Shown: piece by piece, positions 11,276 through 22,819 of the stretch
Layout: every line of letters starts with the position of its first letter
Position numbering within the stretch: the first letter of the stretch is position 1
From: Sorex araneus
Taxonomy: Eukaryota > Chordata > Mammalia > Eulipotyphla > Soricidae
Reading direction: 5' to 3'
Assembly: GCF_027595985.1 (NCBI RefSeq)
Contig: NC_073313.1
Coordinates: 106,783,052-106,847,051, forward strand
Length of the DNA: 64,000 nt
The notes under the pieces: generated by a model
Seen by the model: the letters and a program-made list of their open reading frames with translations, nothing else
What the model was told of the DNA's origin: nothing
The model's database searches: none
Program-made: the position numbers and the translations under genes

Positions 11276-12094
11276 ATTTTTATAAGATAGTTTACTTCTA
11301 ATAAAGGTGATGGGTCTTTTGAAACAGGCACAATAATGACTTAATAAAGCAGATGTCTTTAATTTGTATTTTAGATTTAGTAAAATTACAGTAAAGTGGT
11401 TTTTTCAGGGAGAATTTTGTTATATTTTATATAGCCCTCAGGCAAGACTGTTTTCAGTCCTCTTAATCATAGGGTTCTTTTATATCTTAGAGAGAGAAAT
11501 GTCTTTTCTTTTCAGCTGATTTGAGACTGTTTCTTTAAGACATTACCCTTACATAATCATATATTTTGAGCCCTTAGGTTTTCAAGTTATAAATTTGGTT
11601 ATATATTACCTATTCTGGATCCATATTAGTGCCTCTCTAGTACTCATAATGGGCAATAAAGAGTTACATAGGCCAGAAATTTAGGAAAACTAAGTGTCCC
11701 AATTAGCATGACAAATTAAAAAGGTGCTATAAGATTCATCTGAAATGCTTTTGTTTGGGGGTTCATCATTCCCTGTTTGAAGTTTTAAAGTATCGAAGTA
11801 ACTATTTTGTTACCCTGTTAACAAATTGGAACTCTATAAAAAGTTTTAGTAACATAACCAAGTTTTCCCTATGTCTGTGCAATCAAGACACTGAAGTATT
11901 TATTGACATTCTAAATGTGACAAGTACTTCTTGACATCCAAAAAGAGTCAAAAAGAGAGAAAAGCAAATACTTCACTTTTACTCACAAGATGTAATTTAT
12001 TCATATGCTGTCATAGTTCAAGAAAGAGTTGTTAAAACCTGTATAAGTAAAACATACAGTTTGAACAATAAAATTTTGTAAGTCTATTTAATCC
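11276..12094. other. AT-rich unique sequence
   Basis: I see no coding frame of note, no splice-framed exon and no clear repeat. Confidence 0.4.
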
Positions 12095-12340
12095 TGGCTG
12101 AAGCGATAGCACAACCGGTAGGACATTTGCCTTGAATGCGACCGACCAAGGTTGGATTCCTCCGCCCCTTTCAGAGAGCCTGGCAAGTTAGCGAGATTGT
12201 ATCTCATTCACCCGGCAGAGCCTGGCAAGCTAGACGTGGTACATTCGATATGCCAAAAACAGTAACGACAAGTCTCACAATGGAGACGTTACTGGTGCTC
12301 GCTTGACCAAATCAAAGAGCAATGGGGTGACAGTGTCACT
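12095..12340 (+). mobile_element. Long (RTE-tailed) SINE, left arm of palindrome
   Basis: A tRNA-like head (gaagcgatagcacaaccggt; B box region aaggttggattcc) is followed by the block cagagagcctggcaagttag ... gatatgccaaaaacagtaac, and the tail block gagacgttactggtgctcgc ... gagcaatggggtgacagtg. This is the long SINE class whose second half resembles the RTE element at 40-46 kb. It meets an opposite copy at its tail. Confidence 0.87.
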
Positions 12341-12586
12341 ATCACTGTCATCCCGTTGTTCATCAATTTACTCGAGAGAGCACCAGTAATGTCTCTCTGT
12401 GTGAGACTTGTTCTTACTGTTTTTTGGCATATCAAATACACCACAGGTAGCTTGCCGGGCTCTGTCGTGTGGGCTGGATACCCTCAGCAGCTTTCCAGAC
12501 TCTCAGAGAGAGATGAAGGAATCGAACCTGGGTCAGCAGCGTGCAAAGCAAATGCCCTGCCCGCTGTGTTAACACTCCAGTCCACT
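12341..12586 (-). mobile_element. Long (RTE-tailed) SINE, right arm of palindrome
   Basis: This is the same element reversed: it starts with atcactgtcatcccgttgtt, continues through antisense ttggcatatcaaatacacca, and ends at the antisense head gtgttaacactccagtcc. With its partner it makes a tail-to-tail inverted repeat of about 245 bp per arm with essentially no spacer. Confidence 0.87.
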
Positions 12587-12774
12587 AAAATTTCCTAAAA
12601 TCCCTAGGACAAATAGGTGTTTTAAGAATTTAATATAATTTTTGGAATACTCCCTGTTAGTATTTACATGTGCTAAGAAAATTAAATATTTCTTATGCAA
12701 CAGTGACTCCAATGAATCTTTAACATATTAAATTGGTCTGACATACTTATATATCTACTAGGGGAAATTTATCT

Positions 12775-12922
12775 TGGTTTGTCTTAGGGTCATGCCCAAC
12801 TGTACTGAGGAATCATTCCTGGTGGTTCTAATGGGACCATATTTGGTGCAGGGGATTGAACCTGCCAGCCACTAGCAAGGAAAGTGCAGTAGTATTAACT
12901 CCTGTACTATGTCTCCAGCTGA
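12775..12922 (-). mobile_element. Old SOR SINE remnant
   Basis: Antisense gggtcatgcccaactgtact, gggaccatatttggtgcagg and ctatgtctccagctg mark a diverged SINE body and head. No TSD was found. Confidence 0.6.
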
Positions 12923-13123
12923 GAAAGTAATTATTATCGAATGTTTTAGGAGCTCGTCTAAGACTTTCTTCGCATGCTTTTCCTTTTAATCAATTGTGGT
13001 TACTTTCCTTAGAATCTTGATTTCTGGGATGTCTTGTCTAACAAAATGTTTGACACATAAATTGCCACAAAACAATACTCACTTATCCATTTAAGCACAG
13101 CAGTAAAACCTTTAAAACTTCAT
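12923..13123. other. No feature recognised
   Basis: A short unique stretch between a SINE remnant and an L1 insertion site. Confidence 0.35.
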
Positions 13124-13144
13124 AAAAGATTTATTTCTCTCAAA

Positions 13145-13678
13145 TCTTCTTACAACTGGATAGACATGGAGAGTATCATGCTAAGTGAAATAAGTCAGAA
13201 AGAGAGGGACAGACATAGAAGGACTGCACTCATTTGTGGCGTATAGGATAACATCACATGAGGCTGACACCCAAGGACAGTAGATACAAGGGCCAGGAGG
13301 ATTTCCCCATAGCTGGAAGCGTGCTTCATGAGTGGAGGGGAGAAGGCAGATGGAATAGAGAAGGGATCACTACGAAAATGATGGCTGGAGGGACCAGTTG
13401 GTATGGGAGATGCATGCTGAAAATAGATAATGGACCAAACATGATGACCTCTCAGTGTCTGTGTTGCAAGCCATAATGCCCAAAAGTATAGAGAGAGTAT
13501 AGGGAATATTGTCTGCCACAGAGGTAAGAGGAGGGTGGGAATTGGGGGTATACCCGGGATATCAGTGGTGGGGAATGTGCACTGGTGGAGGGATGGGTGT
13601 TTGATCATTGTGAGATTGCAACCCAAACATGAAAGCTTGTAACTATCTCAAGGTGATTCAATATAGTATAATTAAAAA
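13145..13678 (+). mobile_element. 5'-truncated L1 with about 20-bp TSD
   Basis: The sense 3' end of L1 starts at tcttcttacaactggataga and runs through atcatgctaagtgaaataag, the 3' UTR and cttgtaactatctcaaggtg to an A-tail. The direct repeat aagatttatttctctcaaa flanks it (ending at 13144 and at 13699), with matching A's before it. This is a clear target-primed insertion of about 530 bp. Confidence 0.92.
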
Positions 13679-13974
13679 AAAAGATTTATTTCTCTCAAAA
13701 TCAAAACAAGGTTTGTTTAGAACCTGGTAGAAAAACAGACATAAAATATAAAATAAACTCTTTTTTAAAATAAGATATATTTTATTTTGCTAAGCATACT
13801 GGCTAGCAATGTATTCTGAAAGGCAATATACTGTGTAAAAGCAATGTATTCTGAAAATGTAAAATGAAAATACATTCATTTCCTATATTTTTCACTTGAT
13901 GCTCCATTTCCAATTAACACTAAAATAGAGGGAGGCTTTTTATTGACTTGTATTTTATTTATTATTTTTATTTT

Positions 13975-14125
13975 AAAAAGTAACTTTATTAAGTCCTTAG
14001 TTTAGTTACAGATATTCAATATTCCAACACCAATCCCACCAGCATTGTACCTTCCCACCACCATTATTTCATATTTCCTAAACCACCCCTGAGCCTGCCC
14101 CCACAACATGTCCTCAATATTTTAT
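13975..14125 (-). mobile_element. Old L1-type 3' end
   Basis: Antisense features of an L1-like 3' UTR (cttagtttagttacagatat, then ccaacaccaatcccaccagc and ccttcccaccaccattattt) match the order of the older 3' ends at 33560-33735 and 34440-34605. Confidence 0.55.
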
Positions 14126-15135
14126 TTTAAAGTGCTTGTTATAAATAATTTGATAAAAGAATGATCAAAAAAAATGTTTCCTTAGGAGAAAGTTAGTGAA
14201 GATTATTTTATCTTGCCATGGAGTCCTTAAACTCTTGTAAAAGGGATTACTAAAATGTTGTTACATTTTGTTTACATTTTGTAAATGTGTTTACATTTTG
14301 TTAATTGAGATTGGTTGCTTTCCACATTATATCCCATCCCATCTGGTATGCTTCTCCTGTCTTAACAGTGTTCTTGAATTAGATATGTTGCTCAGCTAAA
14401 ATCATGGTAATGCACTCCAAGTGTCCAAAATTTCTAACAGGGTGATGCAGATGGAATTAAATTTTTAACTGACTGGCAGCTTTGGGGCATTTGTATGACT
14501 GCTGGGCTTCCAGAGGTGCATAGATATTGGGGAAGGTAGCCCATTCCTGATCCCTTGAGAGCTGGAGATTTCAGCCACAAAACCCTCATACCTGAGTGCT
14601 TCAAGTGCTTCAGCAAATTAATTTCTAGATGAGGCTCCTCCGAGCAGTGTGGTCCAGCCAGGTGCATGGTGGTGATTGTGGAGTGTGGTTTTTGGATGCT
14701 AGGGCTCTATTTGCATGGGCAGGGGAGCTCACCCACCCCCCTCTGGGTTGCTCTGGTCTAATCAACCTTGTGTAGGAACCAGGAGAGTTCTGACAGTTGT
14801 AGATCTCTTTTGAGTTTTATTTCTGAGTCTCTAAATCATGGCTGATAGAAAAGTTTATATGGTTCCAAAGGCGCCCCATTCATTCTTACATTTAATTCTG
14901 CACACATCTTTAAATAGAAGATTCACCACAATCTTGCACTTATTTTCAATTTTGAAAGAAAATTTGAATCAATAATTCCTGACTGTTTCATGAGAACTAA
15001 CTGCTCCTCAACTTCCTCATCCTCCTCATCATTGGTGCTGCAGTCCAGTTCCACTGCCGCCACCACTGCCATAATTTCTAGCCCTGCGACTTGTATTTTA
15101 AAGTGAATCTTTTCATTATTTTACAAATATCTATT
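14126..15135. other. No gene recognised
   Basis: The phrase catttt(g) recurs near 14260-14300 and the strand is otherwise mixed. A 77-residue minus-strand frame at 14434-14667 has no recognisable motif. A short triplet-rich patch (cctcatcctcctcatc, about 15018) is present. Confidence 0.38.
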
Positions 15136-15139
15136 GAGC

Positions 15140-15870
15140 TTCTGTGATTTATAATATTGTTAATGATGGTTTCATGCACACATCATTTCAAGACCATATA
15201 TGCCACCAAAGTATCCACTTTCCTCCACCAACTCACCTCTCCAACTCCATCCCTGAAAGCTCAGTTCCGTGAACTAATCTTCAGTACTATCACTTTTGGT
15301 CATTTGTTCCTCATTAGTATGTACTTTAAATTGCACATTTGTGTGAAATAATTATTTGTTTCCTGTCTCACTTCAGCCAGCATGTTAACCTCTAGTTCCA
15401 TTCATATAGAAACAAAATTTTGTCTTTTCTCTTGGCTGCATAGTATTCCATTGTGTATGTTATCATAAATTTTGAATTCATTTCAACAATGAGATATTAT
15501 CTTATACTAATGAGAATTACATACATCAAATTTTCTCAAATAGGGGCTGGAGAAATAGCACAATTGGTAGGGCATTTGCTTTGCACGTGGTCAACCCGGG
15601 TTTGATTTCTAGCATCCCAGATGGTCCCCCAATCACCGCCAGGAGTAATTCCTGAGTTCAGAGCCAGGAGTAAGCACTGTGCATCACTGGGTGGGACGCA
15701 AAAAGCAAAAAAACAAGAACAACAAAAACATATTTAAAAAACCAAATTGCCTCAAAATAATCGATATTGATGGGGATGTGATGAGAAAGGAACCCTTATT
15801 CATTGGTTGGAGTGTCATCTGGTTAAACCTCTATAAAAAGCAATATGAAGATTTGTAAAAATAGAAATAT
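15140..15870. mobile_element. Old L1 3' end with inverted 5' segment (twin priming), split by a SINE
   Basis: Positions 15140-15475 are antisense L1 3' UTR and ORF2 end (ggctgcatagtattccattg). From about 15478 the orientation flips: caatgagatattatcttata and then gatggggatgtgatgagaaa are sense ORF2. The sense part corresponds to the L1 stretch just upstream of the antisense part, as expected for a 5' inversion made by twin priming. Confidence 0.68.
15544..15712 (+). mobile_element. SOR SINE
   Basis: The sense SINE starts aggggctggagaaatagcac, has tcaacccgggtttgatttct as B-box region, and ends tgggacgcaaaaagcaaaaa. It sits inside the inverted segment of the old L1. Confidence 0.88.
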
Positions 15871-17055
15871 ATTTATTATTGTTCAATTATGACTCAGTGA
15901 CATGACTTCTTGACATCTTTCCAAACTTTTTCTTCAGTCAGTGTCAAGGCAGATCCATTAGGAAGTACACAATAAGAAGTTCTGTCATGATAGAGATTTA
16001 GTCCAAGTTGGGAAGTGTCACAAATGGGTTTTTCCTGAGTTTCTGTCAGTAGGCACTGACACCATAAAATATTTTATCCTTTAATTCAACTTTCCTACTT
16101 AAAAACATGCATTTTGTCATATTTTACCGGTTTACCGCTTTAAGCCCTTAATACTTAATGAATTTCCATTGCTAAATAGTACAAGTTGATTTTCCAAAAA
16201 TATTTTGGAAGATTTGGAAAAATTTAGGACATGGCTTCAAAATAGTCTTCTAAACTTTCACTGAGATTGCTAGCAATAGCTTATCAGTGTAGAGTATTAA
16301 GTCAGTGAGCCTGGAATAATTATCTCGCCTGAAATAATCCTCTCAAAAAGTAGCTCTAAATATTTGTTACACAAAACCTTAGAGACCAAATATTCCTAGA
16401 TTTATTTTCAACATTTTGGTTTAATCCTTTACCTCTCAATCAAGTGAACCTGAGTTGGAAATCCCATTGGTATTAGTACAAACTGCATCACTTTTTCACC
16501 ATGTGAGTTAAAAACCCTGCAAGATAAAATTACTTTTAAATCAGAAAATAAAACTAATCCTGATTAATAAACACAAGTAAGAGAAAAATTTTGTGATTCT
16601 ATGCATAAGCAAAACTAAAGTGGGGAAGCATTAAGGAAACTGTTCTTATCCATATTTGTAAATACACAAACTGTTTTTGCTTAAGTTTCAAGATTTCTCT
16701 ATTTCTTTTACCAGATATATTTTGTTAATGTTGCTGAAATTAAGTTTTTATTTGTAATACAAACAGCATCATTTCCAATTGAAGGTACTCTTGACTTGTA
16801 AGGTAAGTCCTACAGCTATTCAGTAAACTGGATTTCTTATCTTTCTTACCTTTCTGTTCTTTTATACTCATCAACTCATTCCATTTTTTCATGTTAGGTC
16901 TAACTTTAAAAAACAAAATTAAGCTAAACTAAACTAAGTGTACTGTTTGTTTCTTTGTTTTTCTATTCTTTTATTTCCAAATAGTTCCTCATGGCCACTA
17001 AAATCTTAGATTTATTTTGGAGTTACTGTAAATACCATAACCTTTGTTTATATCA
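15871..17055. other. AT-rich unique sequence
   Basis: No gene, RNA or clear repeat is visible. It is the left flank of the near full-length L1. Confidence 0.4.
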
Positions 17056-17068
17056 GTTCTATGTTCTT
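17056..17068. repeat. TSD of the near full-length L1, left copy
   Basis: The 13-bp sequence gttctatgttctt is repeated exactly at 22807-22819. It is followed by the T-rich reverse of the L1 A-tail. Confidence 0.92.
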
Positions 17069-17511
17069 TTTTCTAAATTTTTTATTAGTGAATCACCATG
17101 GGGGTACAGTTACAGATTTATACATTTTTGTGCTCATGTTTCCCCCATACAACGTTTGAGAACCCATCCGTTCACCAGTGCCCATTCTCCACCACCAGTA
17201 AACCCAGCTTCCCTCCCACCCTCCCCAGTACCATCTCCCCCCACCCCAAATTGCCACTATGGCAGGGTATTACCTTTTGTTCTCTCTCTCTGATTAGGTG
17301 TTGTGGTTTTCAATAAAGGTGTTGAGTGGCCATTGTGTTCAGTCTCTAAATTCGGCACGCGTCACCCTTCCCCGTATGACCTCCGACCACATTTTACTTG
17401 GTGTTCCCTTCTCTGAGTTACCCAGAATGAGGGACCAGTGTCCAAGCCATGGAGACAGCCTCCTAGTACTTATTTCTACTATTCTTTGGTGTTAGACTCT
17501 TATACTAATAT

Positions 17512-20500
17512 TCAATATTCCACAGATGAGCGCAAACTATGTCTGTCTCTCTCTTTCTGACTCATTTCACTTAGCATGATACTTTCCATGCTAATCCACT
17601 TATATGCAAACTTCATGACCTCATTTTTTCTAACAGCTGCATAGTATTCCATTGTATAGATGTACCAAAGTTTCTTCAGCCAGTCGTCTGTTCTAGGGCA
17701 CTCAGGTTTTTTCCAAATTCTGGCTATTGTAAACAGTCCTGCGATGAACATATAAGTGCAGATGTCATTTTGACTATACTTTTTTGCTTCTCTGGGATAT
17801 ATTCCCAGCAGTGGTATTGCCGGATCAAATGGGAGCTCAACCTCTAGTTTTTTGAGAATCGTCCATATTGATTTCCAAAAGGGCTGAACTAGTCGGCATT
17901 CCCACCAGCAGTGTAGAAGGGTCCCTTTCTCCCCACATCCCCTCCAACAGTGGTTGCTTTTGTTCTTTTGGATGTGTGCCAGTCTCTGTGGTGTGAGGTG
18001 GTATCTCATGATTGTTTTGATCTGCATCTCTCTGATGATTAGTGTTGTAGAGCACTTTTTCATGTGCCTTTTGGCCATTCGTATCTCTTCCTTGGTAAAG
18101 TTTCTGTTCAGTTCTTCGACCCATTTTTTGATGGGGTTGGATGTTTTCTTCTTGTAGAGTTCAACCAGTGCTTTATATACCATTGATATCAACCCCTAAT
18201 CTGATGGGTATTGTGTAAATATCCTTTCCCATTCTGTGGATAGTCTTTGGATTCTGGTCACTGTATCTTTTGCGGTGCAGAAGCTTTTTAGTTTAATGTA
18301 GTCCCATTTGTTGATCTCTGTTTTTACTAGATTGCTTAGTTCCGTGTCACCTTTGAAGATACCTTTATCTTCAATATCGTAGAGGGTTTTGCCGACCTTG
18401 TCTTCAATGTACCTTATGGTTTGTGGTCTAATGTTGAGGTCTTTAATCCATTTTGATCTGACTTTTGTGCATGGTGTCAGGTCAAGGTCTAAGCTCATTT
18501 TTTGCATGTGGTTGTCCAGTTGTGCCAGCACCATTTGTTAAAGAGGATTTCCTTGCTCCACTTCACGTCTCTTGCTCCCTTATCAAAGATTAGATGATCA
18601 TACATTTGGTGTTGTGTGTAGGGATATTCCACCCTCTTCCATTGGTCTTCGGCTCTGCCTTTGTTCCAGTACCATGCTGTTTTAATTGTTACTGATTTGT
18701 AGTAAAGTTTGAGGTTGGGGAGGGAGATGCCTCCCATCGTCTTTTTCCCAAGAATTGTTTTAGCTATCCGTGGACGTTTGCTGTTCCATATGAATTTTAG
18801 GATTGCTTGATCTTTGAAGAATGTCATGGGTATCCTTATAGGGATAATGTTGAATCTGTGTAATGCTTTGGGGAGTATTGCCATTTTGACAACATTGATT
18901 CTCCCTATCCACGAGCAGGGTATATGTTTCCATTTCCTTATGTCCTCTTTTATTTCATTAAGAAGCCTTTTGTAGTTTTCTTTGTAGAGGTCATTTACAT
19001 CCTTGGTTAAGCTAATTCCGAGGTACTTGATTTTCTGGGGCACGATTGTGAATGGGGTTGCTTTATTCTTGTACCTTTCCTCTGCCTCATTGTTTGCATA
19101 TATGAATGCCATGGATTTTTGGGTATTGATTTTGTAGCCTGCAACTTTACTCTATAAGTCTATTGTTTCTAAGAGTTTCTTAGTAGAGGCTTTGGGCTTC
19201 TCTAGATATAGTATCATATCGTCTTCAAATAGTGAGAGTTTGATTTCTTCCTTTCCTATCTGGATGCCCTTAATCTCTTTTTCTTGTCTAATAGCTATCG
19301 CAAGTACTTCCAGTACTATACTGAAGAGGAGTGGTGAGAGTGGGCATCCTTGTCTTGTGCCTGATCTTAGAGGAAAGGCCCTTAGCTTTTCCTTGTTTAG
19401 GATAATGCTTGCCGTAGGCTTGTGATAGATGGCTTCTACTATCTTGAGGAAAGTTCCTCCAAACCCCATTTTGGTGAGGGTTTTCATCATGAAAGGATGC
19501 TGGATCTTGTTAAATGCTTTTTCTGCATCTATTGATATGATCATATGGTTTTTATCTTTACTTTTGTTGATATGATGGATTATGTTGATTGATTTCCGAA
19601 TGTTAAACCATCCTTGCATTCCCGGGATGAATCCCACTTAGTCGTGATGTATGATCTTTTTGATGAGTTGTTGGATCCCATTTGCTAATATTTTGTTGAG
19701 GATCTTCGCATCTGTGTTCATCAGGGATATTGGTGTGTAATTTTCTTTCTTACTGGTGTCTTTGTTTGCTTTTGGTATTAGGGAGATGTTTGCTTATAGA
19801 AACTGTTTGGAATAGTTCCTGTTTTTTCAATTTCCTGGAAAAGTTTGAGGAAAACAGGCAACAGGTCTTCTTTAAATATTTGGAAGAATTTGCCAGTGAA
19901 ACCATCTGGGCCTGGGCTTTTGCTTTTGGGGAGGTTTTTGATTACAGTTTCAATTTCCTTAACATTGATGTGTCTATTCAGGTATTCCAAGTCTTCTTTG
20001 TTCAGTCTTGGGAGATTGTAGGAATCAAGGAATCCATCCATTTCTTTTAGGTTCTCCTGTTTTGTGACATATAGACTTTCGAAGTAGTCTATAATAATCT
20101 TTTGAATATCACTGGTTTTTGTTATGATGTCCCCCTTTTCTTTTCTGGTTCGATTTATTAGGGTTCTCTCTCTTTCTTTCTTTGTGAGTCTTGCTAGCGG
20201 TTTATCAATCTTATTTATTTTCCCGAAGAACCAGCTCTTTGTTTCATTGATCTTTCGGATTGTCTTTTTGGTTTCCATGTCATTAATTTCTGCTCTAATT
20301 TTAATTATTTCTTTCCTTCGTTCTGGTTTGGGTTCCTTTTTCTGGTCCTTTTCTAAAGTCTTTAGTCGTGAAGTCAAGCTGTCTATGTGGGCCCTTTCTT
20401 CCTTCCTGAGGAATGCTTGGAGAGCTATAAATTGTCCCCTTAACACTGCTTTAGCTGCGTCCCATAGGTTTTGGCAGCTAGTGTCTTCATTCTCATTTGT

Positions 20501-21319
20501 TTCTAAGTATTTTTTGATTTCTTCCTTGATTTCCTTCCTGACCCACTCATTGTTCAACATTGAAGTGTTTAATTTCCAGGTGTTTGATTTGATTCTCCGT
20601 GTCGGTGAGTGGTTAGCTTCTATCTTCAGCGCATCGTGGTCTGAAAAGATGGTTGATACAATTTCTTTTTTTCCGATTCTATTGAGGTATGTTCTGGGGC
20701 CCAGTACATGGTTTATTTTAGAAAAAGTTCCGTGTGCACTGGAAAAGAATTTGTATTTTTTCTTTCTGGGATGTAAGGCCTTGTATAGGTCTATTAGGCC
20801 TCTCTCTTCAATTTCTTCTTTCAGAGTCAGTGTTTCCTTGTTGAGTTTTGTTCTTGTCGATCTATCTAGAGGCGATAAGGCCATATTGAAGTCTCCAACT
20901 ACTATTGTGCTGTTAGTGATGTCCTCTTTGAAGTCTATTAGGAGTTGTTTTAAATATTTAGCCGGTTGCTCATTAGGTGCATATACTTTTAAGAGTATGA
21001 TTTCTTCTTGTTGTATATATCCCTTGATAAACAGAAAATGACTTTCGTTGTCCTTTTTAATCTTTTTAAACCTGAAATCTATGTTTTTGGATACTAGGAT
21101 GGCCACTCCAGCTTTTTTAAGGGGGTTGTTTGCTTTCAGGATTGTTTTCCATCCTTTGACTTTGAGTCTATGTTTACTCTGTTTATTCAGGTGTGTTTCC
21201 TGCAGGCTACAGAATGTTGGGTTTAATTTCCGGATCCATTTTGCCACTCTGTGTCTCCTGATAGGTGCATTTAGGCCATTGACATTGAGAGAGATTATTG
21301 TGATGGGGTTTTGTGTCAT
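17512..21319 (-). pseudogene. L1 ORF2 (endonuclease/reverse transcriptase), broken
   Basis: Normally a protein of about 1,270 residues that nicks target DNA and reverse transcribes the L1 RNA. The first 513 residues are open (19778-21319): apurinic-type endonuclease with SLNVNGLN near residue 10, LQETH near 40, [14 protein letters not shown] near 145 and SDHDALKI near 225. The frame is lost between about 19778 and 19640. A stop replaces Gln in HHDQVGF (about 19640), another sits after LLETIDL (about 19152), a frameshift lies near 18500-18535 and a stop follows YPSD (about 18193). The RT box reads [11 protein letters not shown] instead of FADD, so one catalytic-box residue is changed as well. 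The C-terminal 226 residues (17512-18192) include the cysteine-containing [13 protein letters not shown] segment and [19 protein letters not shown]. Confidence 0.92.
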
Positions 21320-21504
21320 CTTTCTGTGGGATTTGTCGTTCTTATGGGGATCCTACTTGTCTCACAGTAGCCCCTTTAAATCTTCTTTCAAGTTTGGTTT
21401 TGAGTCTATGAAGTTACTGAGCTGTTGTTTGTCCGAGAAATAATGTATGGTTCCTTCGAGATTGAGTGAGAGTTTAGCCGAATAAAGTATTCTTGGTGAG
21501 GCAT

Positions 21505-22270
21505 TCATTTCGTTGAGTTTTTCACTATGTCCCAAAATTGTCTTCGGACTCGGAGGGTTTCCTCTGACAGGTCTGCTGTAAATCTGAGGGGTGCTCCTTT
21601 GTATGTGATTTCCTTCTTTGACCTTGTTGCTTGCAGAATTGTGTCTCTATCCATAGCATTCGTCATTCTGACTATGATATGCCTTGAAGTATTTTTATTT
21701 GGGTCTCTTTTTGCTGGTACTCTTCGGACTCCTTGTATCTGGATGCCTGCCTTCTCCAGCTCTGGGAATTTCTTAGCAGTGATGTCTTTGACTGTGTTTT
21801 TTTCATTGGGGTTACTTCCCTGTGGTTCTGGTACTCCAATGATTCTAATATTGTTCCTCTTGAAGTCATCCCCCAGGACTCTGATTCGTTCTATAGCCAT
21901 TTTGAGGTCTTTGGCCATTATTTGTTGTCTGTAAGCTTTCTGTAGCTCATCTTCTAGGTCGCTGATTCTGTATTCGGCTGTAGTCATTCTACTATCAGGG
22001 CATCTAATGAGATTTTTAGTTCATCTACCGATTCCTTTATTTGTGTGACTTCCGTTCGTAGGTTTGAAATTTCTGCTCTCATTTCTTCCTGCATTTTCTT
22101 GGTAGACCGTTGCAGTGCTTCATTCATCTCCTCCCTTAACTTATTGGATGTCTGTTCCATGGTTGCTTGTAGTAGGTCGACTCTACTCCAGATTTTCTCT
22201 CTGAATTGTTTATCTGAGAGGTCGTAGATGTGAGTAGCCCCTGATGATGTTTCTGGAATCTTTTCTTCTC
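21505..22270 (-). pseudogene. L1 ORF1 (RNA-binding chaperone), broken
   Basis: ORF1p is a trimeric RNA-binding protein that coats L1 RNA. The C-terminal 160 residues are open (21505-21987): RRM and C-terminal domain with NNIRIIGVPE near residue 45, FPELEKAGIQIQGVRRVPAKR and SRHIIVRM. Upstream, a second frame supplies the coiled-coil part (QTSNKLREEMNEALQ, then MRAEISNLRTEV); the two are joined by a frameshift near 21990. The start codon cannot be placed with confidence; sequence near 22310 already contains in-frame stops. Confidence 0.88.
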
Positions 22271-22519
22271 CCTCCCTTGGTAGAGGGGATTTTCACTGCT
22301 TCTTCATCTTGATATGGAAGTGTAGAGTCTGAGCTTTGTAGTTCTTTATTCCTGTTCCCTCTTGTTGTGGGAAGGGGGGGTCTGTTTGTGCTAAGCTTCC
22401 CTTATTCACTGATAGGTTATATAAAGGTAGACTAAGCTAATGGGTACTTTGCATAGGTGGTTAAGATGATTAAAGTGATTTTTCAAAGAAATAGACAATA
22501 CCTATTGTGCTAAGGTCAA

Positions 22520-22806
22520 AGATAATATATGTGGAGATAATATCTGCGGCCGCTCAGACAGGAGGCCATGCCCACTTTGAGACCACGCCCACCAAGATAC
22601 AGGCCTCGCCCCCGTTATCTTCCTGGCAGGGCCGCGCAGTGCAGGGAAGCGTTTCCCGGTTGGTCGTTTTTACCTGGTCAAGACTCGTGAGATGGGGCGG
22701 CGCTGGGCTTGATTGGCAGCGGCGGCAAAGTGGGGGAAGAGGATGCAGAGGAGTTCAAGCCGGCAGAGAGCTGAATTGGGGGGCAGTTTCTCGCAGGGCC
22801 GCCTCT
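22520..22806 (-). promoter_or_regulatory. L1 5' leader with GC/CpG-rich internal promoter region
   Basis: A sharp rise in GC and CpG begins near gcggccgctcagacaggagg (22547) and ends at the TSD. It stands out from AT-rich surroundings. L1 leaders carry an internal RNA polymerase II promoter; the position and composition fit, but I cannot point to individual factor sites. Confidence 0.7.
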
Positions 22807-22819
22807 GTTCTATGTTCTT
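22807..22819. repeat. TSD of the near full-length L1, right copy
   Basis: Exact repeat of 17056-17068 (gttctatgttctt), followed by aaaacataac. Confidence 0.92.

Larger units (their letters stand above)
17069..22806 (-). mobile_element. Near full-length L1, minus orientation, inactive
   Basis: About 5.74 kb between perfect 13-bp TSDs. In element order it has a GC-rich leader (about 22806-22300), ORF1, a short gap, ORF2, a 3' UTR and an A-rich tail at 17069. The integration site read in element orientation is tttt|aagaac, close to the preferred L1 endonuclease target TTTT/AA on the opposite strand. Both ORFs are broken by at least two frameshifts and three in-frame stops, so it cannot move itself. 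The intact 5' end and TSD show it inserted as a full-length element, without 5' truncation. Confidence 0.93.

Noticed and set aside
12095..12586. CRISPR-like or transposon terminal inverted repeat
   Set aside because: The symmetry is fully explained by two oppositely oriented SINEs; there is no array and no transposase.
13258..13626. Frames of 72 and 143 residues on opposite strands
   Set aside because: Both fall in an L1 3' end, which is non-coding.
19730..21443. Long plus-strand open frames of up to 305 residues (for example 20124-21041)
   Set aside because: They are antisense shadows of the L1 ORF2 endonuclease region; hydrophobic composition and position are explained by the minus-strand gene.
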